A stretch of DNA of 64,000 nucleotides from contig DASVAS010000069.1 of assembly GCA_036376245.1 (NCBI GenBank), positions 62,001 to 126,000 on the forward strand, written 5' to 3'. Positions 51,505 to 59,518 of this stretch are shown piece by piece; positions within the stretch are counted from its first letter, which is position 1; each line of letters opens with the position of its first letter. The position numbers and the translations under genes are program-made. The stretch comes from DATARR01 sp036376245. Its GTDB lineage: Bacteria > Acidobacteriota > Thermoanaerobaculia > Multivoradales > UBA5704. The notes under the pieces were generated by a model that ran no database searches, was not told where the DNA came from, and worked only from the letters and a program-made list of their open reading frames with translations.

Positions 51505-53160
51505 TCAGATCCTCGTCCAGCCGGTGACGTTGATGTCGATCCCCAGCACGGCGGTGATCGTGCCGTTGCCGTCGCGCAAGGGCGTGCAGACGGTGAAGCA
51601 GGCCTCCGAGTTCTGCATCGACTCGTAGGGCGGGATGAGGGTCGTGCGCCAGTGCCGGGAGACCGCCTTGAACCACGGGCGGTGGCGCACGTCCGTCTCC
51701 CGCACCTTGGCGGCCAGGGCGCGCTGCCGCTCGTCGAGCAGGTTCTGGTTGAAGCTCAGCACCTGCGTGCCGCCGTCGGTGCCCATCAGGTAGCCCAGCT
51801 CGACGAAGGGCGCCTCGCGCACCAGGTCTTCGAGCGCCTTCTCCTTCTCGGGGAGGGACTCCAGGCCCTCCAGCCGCCGCGCCCAGTCCTCCACCAGGTG
51901 CTTGAGCGAGCGCGGGGAATCGAGGTGGAAGGACTGCGCCAGGAGCTGGATCTCCAGCCCCAGCGTGTTGAGGCGGTCCGCCGTGCTCGAAAGGTTCTTG
52001 AGGCCGCCGGTCATCCGCTGCACGACCATGCTCACCTCGCGCAGGGTCATCACCACCTCGTCCGAGGCGGCGTTCTGCTGCTGGGTGGCCATGGAGATCT
52101 GGCGAGCTACGGTGGAGGTGTCGCTCGACGCCCGGCGCAGCTCCTCGATGGCGGAGGCCGCCGCCCGCGAGCGCTCCAGCACCCGCGTCGCCTCCTTGCT
52201 CCCCTCCTCGGTGGCGACGATGGTGGCGCGGATGGAGCTGGAGAACTCGTCGAGCAGGTTGCGCACCGACTCCACCGACTCCTGCGAGCGCTGGGCGAGG
52301 TGGCGCACCTCCTCGGCCACCACCGAAAAGCGCCGGCCGTCGGCGCCCGCCGCCGCCGCCTCGATGGCGGCGTTCAGCGACAGGATGTGGGTCTCCTGGG
52401 CGATCTCGGTGATCAGGTCGAGCACCCGGTAGATCTCCTTGGAGCGGGTGCCGAGGGCGTCGGCGCGGTTGGCGATGGCGCTGATGCGCTTCTGCACCTC
52501 CTCGACGCCGGTGACCGCTTCGAAGACGGCGGCCGAGCCGGCATCGCCGCTCATCTCGGCCCGCGACGCCAGCTCGGCCTGCCGGGTGGCGTTCTCGGCG
52601 ATCTGCGACGCCGTCCGCGCCAGTTGCTCCATGGCGGCGGTGATCTCCACCACCGAGGCCGCCTGCTGCGAGGAGCCCGCCGCCAGCTCCGACGCGATCT
52701 CGTTCACCGCGTCGGCGGCCGAGGCCACCTCGATCGAGCTGTCCTGGATCTGCTGCGCGAGCTGCGACAGGGCCTCGCTGGCCGCCTCGGACATCTTCGC
52801 CAGCCGCTCGGGAAAATCCTTGGTGTGCTCGATCGAGCGCACCAGGTCCCCGGCGCCGAGCTGCTCGAAGGCCGCGATCAGCTCGCGCTCCAGCCGGGCC
52901 CAACGCTCGCGGGTCTGGGGGAGACGGCGCTCCAGGTCGCGGAAGTAGGGGAAGACCCAGATGAAGTAGGCGATCAGCCCGGTCAGCCCCAGCGCCAAGA
53001 AGACGAGCCGCGGCCATGCCGGCCCTCCCGACGAGGCGCCCAGCGCCAGCAGGAGGAATCCCACCAGCGTCAGGCCGACGACGAGGATCATGCCCAGCCA
53101 GGCGTTGTCGGTATGGCGGCCTGTGGGACCCGTCACCGCGCTATCCGCTTCTGCGTCCAT
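51505..53160 (-). CDS. Chemoreceptor with C-terminal Cache-like domain (MCP 2)
   Basis: A 551-residue paralogue of MCP 1: two close membrane helices (~25-45 and ~55-75), no periplasmic domain, signalling domain ~125-415 with LSLNAAIEAAAAGADGRRFSVVAEEVRHLAQR, then a Cache-like region with HRPWFKAVSRHW and TPLRDGNGTITAVLGIDINVTGW at the end. The ATG at 53160 has AGGAG 12 bases upstream. First gene of the operon. It and MCP 1 look like a tandem duplication with diverged sensor tips. Confidence 0.85.
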   Translation of the reverse strand: MDAEADSAVTGPTGRHTDNAWLGMILVVGLTLVGFLLLALGASSGGPAWPRLVFLALGLTGLIAYFIWVFPYFRDLERRLPQTRERWARLERELIAAFEQLGAGDLVRSIEHTKDFPERLAKMSEAASEALSQLAQQIQDSSIEVASAADAVNEIASELAAGSSQQAASVVEITAAMEQLARTASQIAENATRQAELASRAEMSGDAGSAAVFEAVTGVEEVQKRISAIANRADALGTRSKEIYRVLDLITEIAQETHILSLNAAIEAAAAGADGRRFSVVAEEVRHLAQRSQESVESVRNLLDEFSSSIRATIVATEEGSKEATRVLERSRAAASAIEELRRASSDTSTVARQISMATQQQNAASDEVVMTLREVSMVVQRMTGGLKNLSSTADRLNTLGLEIQLLAQSFHLDSPRSLKHLVEDWARRLEGLESLPEKEKALEDLVREAPFVELGYLMGTDGGTQVLSFNQNLLDERQRALAAKVRETDVRHRPWFKAVSRHWRTTLIPPYESMQNSEACFTVCTPLRDGNGTITAVLGIDINVTGWTRI

Positions 53161-53330
53161 CCTCGAGATTTCTCCTGTCGACCCGCCGGCGGATAGAGCG
53201 AACCGCCACCACCACGACGGTCTGAGCGGCGTACTTCCGGCGTTTTCCAAACTGAACGTGCGCCGTAGGATAGGGGATTCGCACCCCTGCCGCAAGCGCG
53301 CCGCCGCCCCTGGACTGCGCAGGCCCCCTG

Positions 53331-53359
53331 TTGAAAGCCCGGACGAATTGGGCTATAGA
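53331..53359 (+). promoter_or_regulatory. Sigma70-type promoter for fadL
   Basis: TTGAAA (53331-53336), a 17-base spacer and TATAGA (53354-53359). This is close to consensus and in the only A+T-rich stretch of the ~310-base gap between MCP 2 and fadL. It would give an ~105-base leader. No minus-strand promoter for the chemosensory operon was recognised there. Confidence 0.65.
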
Positions 53360-53469
53360 ATATGTCTAATAATTTCGCTTTCTCCTCAGATGTGCAAGGG
53401 CTTTGGCTTGAGCTCGCCCTCGACTGCCCGGGGGTGCGCGTACTGTTCACGCAGGTTCAGGGAGATTGT

Positions 53470-54735
53470 ATGAATCGGAAAGGCCTCGCTCCAGTTGTAC
53501 TCCTCTCATTCGCTCTCGCCACGCCCGCGGCCTGGGCCGGCAACGGGCACGTCCTCCACGGCATCGGCGCCGTCAACAGCTCGATGGGCGGCGCCGGCGT
53601 GGCGCTGCCCAACGACGCCCTCGGCGCGCTCAATCTCAACCCCGCGCTGCTGGCGCGGATGGAAGGCCACAAGTTCGAGTTCAGCGTCGAGTACAACAAC
53701 CCCGGCAACGCCGTCGAGAGCAGCGTCGGTCCCTTCTCCGGCCGCACGGAGGACGACGGCGACACGGTGCTCATCCCGGCCGTCGGCTGGGCCCGCCACA
53801 AGGCGGGCTCGCGGGTGGGTTACGGCATGGGCGTCCTCGGCCTCGCCGGGTTCGGCGTCGACTATCCGCAGGACCCCACCAACCCGCTGCTGGCGCCACA
53901 GCCCTTCGGGTTCGGCCGCGTGTATTCGAACTACCAGCTCATCAAGATCCCGTTCGTGGCGGCGTGGCAGCTCAGCGACTCCTTCTCCCTGGGCGTGTCG
54001 TTCAACGCCGCCCTCGGCACGCTGACCGCCGATCCCGCCGGTTTCGCGACGCCCGACTGCTCCGGCCCCACCGGCCCCTGCTTCTTCCCGCGCGTCAACT
54101 CGGACAGCGCCTGGGGCTTCGGCGCCACCGTAGGCGTCCACTACCAGATCAACCCGGCGTGGGCCCTCGGCCTCTCCTACGGTACGGAGATCGATTTCGA
54201 GGACTTCGAGTTCAACTCCGCGGTGGCGAATCCGAACCTGCCGACCTTCGGCACCAACCGTGAGATCACGCTCCAGCTCAACTACCCGTCGGTCATCGTG
54301 GGCGGGATCGCCTTCACCCCCTCCGACCGGCTGGCCATCGCCGTCGACGGCAAGATGATCAACTACGAGGACACCGAGGGCTTCGCCGACGTCCTGGGCT
54401 TCGAGGACATCGTGGTCTATGACATCGGCGTGCAGTACCGGGCCACCGACCGCATCACCCTGCGCGGCGGCTACAACGTGGCCGAGAATCCGATCCCCGA
54501 GGAGAGGACCTTCTTCACCGTGTCGGTGCCGGCCATCTTCGAGGACCGCGTCTCCCTCGGCGTCGGCCTGCGCGTCAACGAGGCCCTGGAGCTGAACGCG
54601 GGCTACTACAAGGTGTTCGAGAACCGGATCACCGGCCCCTTCGTGAATCCCGCCATCGGTCCGGTGCCCGGCACCTCGGTGACCACCGAGATGTCCATGG
54701 AATCCATCCTCGTCGCCTTCTCGTTCAACCTTTAA
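53470..54735 (+). CDS. OmpP1/FadL-family outer-membrane transporter
   Basis: A 421-residue outer-membrane protein with a signal peptide (LAPVVLLSFALATPAAWAGNG). The FadL N-terminal plug region follows (GIGAVNSSMGGAGVALPNDALGALNLNPA), then a long beta-barrel ending AFSFNL, with an aromatic at the third residue from the end. FadL proteins take up long-chain fatty acids or other hydrophobic compounds. GGGAG lies 6 bases before the ATG, and a sigma70-like promoter and a clear terminator frame it as a single-gene unit. Confidence 0.88.
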   Translation: MNRKGLAPVVLLSFALATPAAWAGNGHVLHGIGAVNSSMGGAGVALPNDALGALNLNPALLARMEGHKFEFSVEYNNPGNAVESSVGPFSGRTEDDGDTVLIPAVGWARHKAGSRVGYGMGVLGLAGFGVDYPQDPTNPLLAPQPFGFGRVYSNYQLIKIPFVAAWQLSDSFSLGVSFNAALGTLTADPAGFATPDCSGPTGPCFFPRVNSDSAWGFGATVGVHYQINPAWALGLSYGTEIDFEDFEFNSAVANPNLPTFGTNREITLQLNYPSVIVGGIAFTPSDRLAIAVDGKMINYEDTEGFADVLGFEDIVVYDIGVQYRATDRITLRGGYNVAENPIPEERTFFTVSVPAIFEDRVSLGVGLRVNEALELNAGYYKVFENRITGPFVNPAIGPVPGTSVTTEMSMESILVAFSFNL

Positions 54736-54759
54736 GCTGCTGTAAAATGAGTTGGAGTG

Positions 54760-54790
54760 GGGCGGGGGCTTCACCCCCGCCCTTTTCTTT
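54760..54790 (+). terminator. Intrinsic terminator after fadL
   Basis: Stem GGGCGGGGG / CCCCCGCCC (54760-54768 with 54774-54782), CTTCA loop, followed by TTTTCTTT. A textbook rho-independent terminator 25 bases after the fadL stop. Confidence 0.85.
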
Positions 54791-54800
54791 ATCGGCTGCC

Positions 54801-55184
54801 ATGCACCGGATCGAGGAGACTCCGTACGGCTATCGCCTGGGGATCCAGGGCTTCCTGGGTCCCGACGAGGCGGACGCGATGCTCGCGGATCTGAAGTCCA
54901 CCCTGCGCCCCCGGGGCGGCCTGCTCATCGACCTCCGGCGGATCCCCACCCTCCACCCCGACGCCCAGGAAGCCCTGAAGCTCGCCCTCCTGCACTGCCG
55001 GGAAGCCGGCATGGAGAGGGCCGTCTGCCTGCTGGACAGCGCCATCGTCCGGCTCCAGACGCACTGCGTCGCGCGGGACGCCGGTCTCGAAGACGCCGTC
55101 CGCGCCGTCGACGTCTCCAGTCAATCCGACTGGGAAAGGGCCGCTCTCGACTGGATCGAGCGGGGGATCGATCCCGACTCCTAG
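54801..55184 (+). CDS. STAS-like / SpoIIAA-like protein
   Basis: A 127-residue cytoplasmic protein of the STAS/SpoIIAA-like type: GYRLGIQGFLGPDEADAMLADLKSTL, then LLIDLRRIPTLHPDAQEAL and MERAVCLLDSAI. The fold matches anti-sigma-factor antagonists, but the usual phospho-Ser position (D-x-S) is replaced by L-H-P-D, so phosphorylation control is doubtful. It follows the fadL terminator and its stop overlaps that of the convergent M20 gene. Confidence 0.65.
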   Translation: MHRIEETPYGYRLGIQGFLGPDEADAMLADLKSTLRPRGGLLIDLRRIPTLHPDAQEALKLALLHCREAGMERAVCLLDSAIVRLQTHCVARDAGLEDAVRAVDVSSQSDWERAALDWIERGIDPDS

Positions 55185-56734
55185 AGGACCTCTCCGAGCC
55201 GCGCCATCAGCACCGCGTAGACCTCGATCCCGTCCCACAGGTTTTGCAGCCGCAGGTTCTCGTTGGCCCCGTGCTGGTTGTTGTCGTGGTTCACCATGGG
55301 CACGCCGATCATCGGCGCCTTCAGGGTCTCGGTGAACAGGGACATGGGCACGCTGCCGCCCAGCATGGGCACCCGCACGACCGGCCCGCCCGCCGCCTCC
55401 TCCACGACCGAGATGACGGCCTTGGAGACCGGCAGGCTCATGTCCGTGCGGGCGGCCGGATAGTCGAGAGACCAGGCGAGGCGGGCGACCTTCGGATGGG
55501 TCCGCCGCGTCTCCAGGTCCGGTGTCTCCGAGACCAGGAACCAGCCCTGGCCGCGGAGGAACGCCTCCACCCGCTCGCGCACCTTCTCCGGTGTCTGGTC
55601 CGGCACCAGCCGGAAGTCGATCGAGGCCTGCGCCTCGGTGGGAATGGCGTTGGCCGCCGCGTCCCCCACCTCGGCGGAGCGCAGGCCGCGCACGTTCAGG
55701 GCGGGATCCATCAAGCGGTCCTGGAGCCGGGCGCCGCCCCCTTCCACGCGCCCCAGGCCCAGCTCGCGCGCCAGTCCCTCCTCCACCGCCGGCATGGCGG
55801 CCAGGGCGCTCTTCTCCGCCTCGTTCAACGGCCGGACGTCGTCGTAGAAACCGGGGACGCGGATGCGCCCGTCCTCGTCCCGCAGGCTCGCCACGAGATG
55901 GGCCAGCGTCACCGCCGGGTTGGGCGCCCAGTTGCCGTAGTGGCCGCTGTGCAGCGGGCGCGCCGGCCCGTAGACCGTGATCTCCAGGCCGCTGACGCCG
56001 CGGGCGCCGAAGAAGACCTGCATGCGCCGGGTCTGGTGGACCGGACCGTCGCAGAGCAGCCAGACGTCGGCGGCGAGGAGGTCCTGGTGGCGCCGCAGGA
56101 TCTCGGTCAGGTGCGGCGAGCCCTGTTCTTCCTCCCCTTCCAGGAACAGCTTGACGTTGACCGAGGGCTGGAGCCCGGAGGCTTTCAGCGCGTCCAGGGC
56201 CGTCAGAAGCGCCACGATGGGCCCCTTGTCGTCGCTGGCCGAGCGGGCATAGAGCCGCCACTCGGGATCGAAGGGACCCTGGACGGACGCGAGGTCTAGC
56301 TCCTTCGTCCCTTCACCGATCGAGCCGGTCCGCAGCAGCGGCTTCCAGGGATCGGAGAGCCACCCCTTCTGGTCGACCGGCTGGCCGTCGTAATGGGCGT
56401 AGAACATGACGGTCCGCCGGGCGCCCGGCACGCGCAGCTCGCCATAGAGGGAAGGCGGCGTGCCCTCCCCGGCCGAGAGCCGGCGCATCTCGAAGCCCCG
56501 GCGGCGGAGGCTCGCCTCCAGATGGCCGGCGTTGCGGTCGATGTCCGCCATGCGATTCGCCACGTTTGGCAGGGCGAGCAGGTCGCTCAGCTCCCGCACG
56601 ATCTCCTTCTCGTGCGCCGTCCGGTACGCCCGCACCCGGTCGCGCACGCCCGGCTCCGCCGGTTCAGCCGCCAGGGCGCTGGCGCCGGCCGCGAGGAACA
56701 TGAGGATGCCTGCAGCAACTCCGCGTCCTGTCAT
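55181..56734 (-). CDS. Secreted M20-family dipeptidase
   Basis: A 517-residue zinc peptidase of the M20 family. A signal peptide (VAAGILMFLAAGASALAAEP) precedes the metal-ligand His in FYAHYDGQPVD (~105), Asp in ARSASDDKGP (~165), the catalytic EE in FLEGEEEQGSP and His in a late block (VNHDNNQHGANE). The insert dimerisation domain follows (PARPLHSGHYGN). It probably releases amino acids from dipeptides outside the inner membrane. The ATG at 56734 begins the signal peptide. Confidence 0.88.
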   Translation of the reverse strand: MTGRGVAAGILMFLAAGASALAAEPAEPGVRDRVRAYRTAHEKEIVRELSDLLALPNVANRMADIDRNAGHLEASLRRRGFEMRRLSAGEGTPPSLYGELRVPGARRTVMFYAHYDGQPVDQKGWLSDPWKPLLRTGSIGEGTKELDLASVQGPFDPEWRLYARSASDDKGPIVALLTALDALKASGLQPSVNVKLFLEGEEEQGSPHLTEILRRHQDLLAADVWLLCDGPVHQTRRMQVFFGARGVSGLEITVYGPARPLHSGHYGNWAPNPAVTLAHLVASLRDEDGRIRVPGFYDDVRPLNEAEKSALAAMPAVEEGLARELGLGRVEGGGARLQDRLMDPALNVRGLRSAEVGDAAANAIPTEAQASIDFRLVPDQTPEKVRERVEAFLRGQGWFLVSETPDLETRRTHPKVARLAWSLDYPAARTDMSLPVSKAVISVVEEAAGGPVVRVPMLGGSVPMSLFTETLKAPMIGVPMVNHDNNQHGANENLRLQNLWDGIEVYAVLMARLGEVL

Positions 56735-56787
56735 GGTTCGCCTCCGAGGGAGGGGAAGATCTCTTCTGAGGGTTTTCGAGAGTGGGA

Positions 56788-56864
56788 TGGTCGGGGCGAG
56801 AGGATTTGAACCTCCGGCCTCACGGTCCCGAACCGTGCGCTCTACCAAGCTGAGCTACGCCCCG
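56788..56864 (-). tRNA. tRNA-Pro (anticodon CGG)
   Basis: A 77-base tRNA with acceptor CGGGGCG/CGCCCCG, D-stem GCTC/GAGC, anticodon stem CACGG/CCGTG with loop TTCGGGA (anticodon CGG) and T-arm GGAGG-TTCAAAT-CCTCT. The 3' CCA is encoded. Located just upstream of the M20 gene, on the same strand. Confidence 0.95.
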
Positions 56865-57049
56865 ACATTCTGCGGCCTTCCGAGGGATCAACCGCGAGGA
56901 CGGGGAGGATAGCGTCTCGCGGGTCCTGGGTCAAGAGGAGGCAGAGCATCTTCTGCGCTCACTGAAATACTTCTCCGGACCCCCTCAGCAAACCCGCATG
57001 GTTCTAGGACTTTTCAGATTGGACGCCGATTTTACGTCTTTTTATAGGT

Positions 57050-58009
57050 GTGGGACGCAAGACCAGGCGACCGGGCAACGGCACGGAGCACGACTCCGGG
57101 TACAAGCTCCTCTTCTCCCATCCCGGGATGGTGGAGGAGCTCTGCCGCGGCTTCCTCCCGGCGAGCTGGACGGCGCGCCTCGACTTCGCGTCCCTGGAGA
57201 TGGCGCCTACAAATTTCGTCAGCGACGGCCAGCAGGAGCGCCGTAGCGACCTGATCTGGAAGCTGCGGTGGAAGCGGGGAGGCGACGCCTATCTCCTCCT
57301 GGAGTTCCAGTCCACCCCGGACCCGTCCATGCCCGTGCGGATGTTCACCTACGCCGGTCTTCTCCTTCAGAGACTGATTCGGGAAGGCGCGCTGAAGTCC
57401 CGCGGGGTCCTGCCGACGGTGCTGCCGGTGGTCCTGTACCTTGGCAGGCCCTCGTGGCGCGCTCCCCTCGACGTGGTCTCCCTCTTCGGATCGCGCCCGA
57501 GCCTCGCCAAGCGCTTCCTCCCTCAACTCCGCTACATCCTCCTGGACGAGCGGAGGATGGACCTGGACCGGCCGGAACTGGCGGACAACCTCGCCGCGGC
57601 GGTGTTCAGGGTAGAGACCTGCGAGACTCCGGAGGACTTTCCCCGGCGCGTTCACCATGTCCTGGAGCTTCTTTCCGACAGAGATCCCGAGTTGCGCCGG
57701 ATCGTTACAAACTGGCTACGGAGGAAGGTGCGCCGCGTCTCTTTTGAGGGTATAATCTTTGATCTGGAGGACGTAACCATGTTGGAAGAGACGATCCTGG
57801 AGTGGGAGAAGCAGTTCTTGAGGAGAGGGCGCATCGAAGGTATGCGCCGGATGCTCGTCCGGCTCATGGAAGAGCGCTTTGGTCCGTTGCCGTCCAACAT
57901 CCGGCGGAGCCTCGAAGCGGTAAGCAGCCCCCGGAAGCTCGAGCGGCTCTTCGGACAGGCCCTCAAGGCGGAATCCCTCGCTCAGGTCGGACTCGCAGCC
58001 ACTCGATAA
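57050..58009 (+). CDS. Rpn-family recombination-promoting nuclease
   Basis: A 319-residue protein of the Rpn/COG5464 (PD-(D/E)xK, transposase_31) family. The N-terminal part has DSGYKLLFSHPGMV (family opening H-D-x-x-x-K-x-x-F), RRSDLIWKL with the catalytic Asp (~66), and YLLLEFQS (E-x-Q, ~82). The end (MRRMLVRLMEERFGPLPSNIRR) resembles DUF4351. These proteins cut DNA and promote RecA-independent recombination. GTG start at 57050. Near tRNA-Pro, but no repeat ends are visible. Confidence 0.8.
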   Translation: MGRKTRRPGNGTEHDSGYKLLFSHPGMVEELCRGFLPASWTARLDFASLEMAPTNFVSDGQQERRSDLIWKLRWKRGGDAYLLLEFQSTPDPSMPVRMFTYAGLLLQRLIREGALKSRGVLPTVLPVVLYLGRPSWRAPLDVVSLFGSRPSLAKRFLPQLRYILLDERRMDLDRPELADNLAAAVFRVETCETPEDFPRRVHHVLELLSDRDPELRRIVTNWLRRKVRRVSFEGIIFDLEDVTMLEETILEWEKQFLRRGRIEGMRRMLVRLMEERFGPLPSNIRRSLEAVSSPRKLERLFGQALKAESLAQVGLAATR

Positions 58010-58021
58010 GACAAAGCAGAC

Positions 58022-58052
58022 CCCGCCCGCCCCGCATAGCGGGACGGGCGGG
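58022..58052. terminator. Hairpin between convergent rpn and 2-oxoacid oxidoreductase genes
   Basis: A 14-base stem with one mismatch and an ATA loop (arms 58022-58035 and 58039-58052). It lies between two convergent stops and could serve both strands. No U-run follows on the plus strand; on the minus strand the next bases are only moderately U-rich. Confidence 0.45.
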
Positions 58053-58087
58053 TGGAGAGGAGGAAGGGGGGACTCCTCTCCGGGAAC

Positions 58088-59518
58088 CTAGATCAGGGGA
58101 CCGGCCTCGACCGAGCGCGCGCCCCAGTTGAACGCCTCTTCATTCAGCGGGATCATCGCGCACTTGTCGCGCAGCGCCTGGCGGATGGCGGTGAGGAAGG
58201 TCTCCTTCGGGAACAGGTCGGTGGCCGCCTGGAGGGCCCCCAGGGCCACCACGTTCTTCACCACCACCTTGCCGAGGTCGGCGGCGATCTGCGTGAACGG
58301 CACGCCGATGCAGCGCACACCCGGGGGCAGGGACGGCACGTCGTGGATCACCGAGCTGTCGTAGATCACCGTGCCGCCGCGGGCGACCCTGGGGCCGAAT
58401 TTCGCCAGGCTCGGAGCGTTGAAGGCCACCAGCACGTTGGGCGCCGGTGAGGCCGGCGAAAGCACCTCGTCCTCGGCGATGTGCACGTCCGCGTAGGAGG
58501 TGCCGCCTCGCGACTCCGGACCATAGCTCGGGATGTGCGTCGAGTCGAACCCCTCGTTGATCGCCGCCCGCGTGACCAGCATGGCCGCCGTCTGCGCGCC
58601 GTCTCCCCCCGCGCCCGCCAGCTTCAGGGCGATATCCCTCGGCGCCACGTGACGAGGGAAGCCCGCGCAGAAACGCGGCGCCTTCTCCTCCACCCCGCCG
58701 ATCGCCCCCATCACCCGGTCCACGTCGAACGTGGGATGCGGAAACGGCGGCCGCGGCTCGGCGGCCACGTCCTTCTTCACTCCCAGGGGGAAGACCGGCA
58801 CCATGTTGTCCCGCACCCAGTGCTCGGCCTCCTCCGCGGAGATCCCCAGGTGCGTCGGACACTCCGAGAGCACCTCCACGAACGCGAAGCCGCGGTTCTC
58901 CACCTGGAGCCGCAGGGCCTTGAGGATCGCCTTCTTCGCCCGCGTGCGCTGCTTGGCGTCGAACAGCGCCACCCGTTCCACGTAGACCGGCGAGTCGAGG
59001 CCGGCGATCAGCTCCGCCATCTTCAGCGGTTGGCCCATGATCGGCTCGCGGCCGTAGGGCGAGGTGGCTGTCTTCTGCCCCATCAGCGTGGTCGGGGCCA
59101 TCTGCCCGCCGGTCATCCCGTAGATGGCGTTGTTGACGAAAACCACCGTGATCGGGATGCCGAGTTGCGCCGCGCTCACGATCTCCGCGAGGCCGATCGA
59201 GGCGAGGTCGCCGTCCCCCTGATAGCTGACGACGATCGAATCCGGGTTCGCCAGCTTGTGGCCGAGCGCCACCGCCGGGGCCCGGCCGTGCGCCGCCTGG
59301 GTGTTTCCCACGTCGAAGTAGTAGTAGAGGAACACGCCGCACCCCACGGGCGAGACGGCCACCGTACGGTCCTGGATCCCCAGCTCGTCGATGGCCTCGG
59401 CCAGGAACTTGTGGGCCAGGCCGTGGCCGCACCCCGGGCAGTAGTGGGTCGAGTGCCCCTTCAGGCCCTCGCCCTGGGCGTGGCGCTCGAAGCGGTCATA
59501 GAAAGCCGTGGCGCTCAT
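58088..59518 (-). CDS. 2-oxoacid:ferredoxin oxidoreductase, fused beta-gamma subunits
   Basis: A 476-residue fusion. Residues ~1-250 are the TPP-binding beta subunit (YCPGCGHG with the cluster-ligating Cys, VSPVGCGVF, YQGDGDLASIGLAE with the TPP/Mg motif GDG...N as VNNAIYGMTGGQ). Residues ~290-476 are the gamma subunit (GAGGDGAQTAAMLVTRAA, SYGPESRGGTSYADVHI). With the alpha subunit it oxidatively decarboxylates a 2-oxoacid to an acyl-CoA with ferredoxin reduction. ATGA overlap with the alpha gene. Confidence 0.88.
   Translation of the reverse strand: MSATAFYDRFERHAQGEGLKGHSTHYCPGCGHGLAHKFLAEAIDELGIQDRTVAVSPVGCGVFLYYYFDVGNTQAAHGRAPAVALGHKLANPDSIVVSYQGDGDLASIGLAEIVSAAQLGIPITVVFVNNAIYGMTGGQMAPTTLMGQKTATSPYGREPIMGQPLKMAELIAGLDSPVYVERVALFDAKQRTRAKKAILKALRLQVENRGFAFVEVLSECPTHLGISAEEAEHWVRDNMVPVFPLGVKKDVAAEPRPPFPHPTFDVDRVMGAIGGVEEKAPRFCAGFPRHVAPRDIALKLAGAGGDGAQTAAMLVTRAAINEGFDSTHIPSYGPESRGGTSYADVHIAEDEVLSPASPAPNVLVAFNAPSLAKFGPRVARGGTVIYDSSVIHDVPSLPPGVRCIGVPFTQIAADLGKVVVKNVVALGALQAATDLFPKETFLTAIRQALRDKCAMIPLNEEAFNWGARSVEAGPLI

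Noticed and set aside
56788..58009. Genomic island integrated at tRNA-Pro with the Rpn gene as cargo
   Set aside because: No integrase, and no duplicate of the tRNA 3' end was seen downstream.
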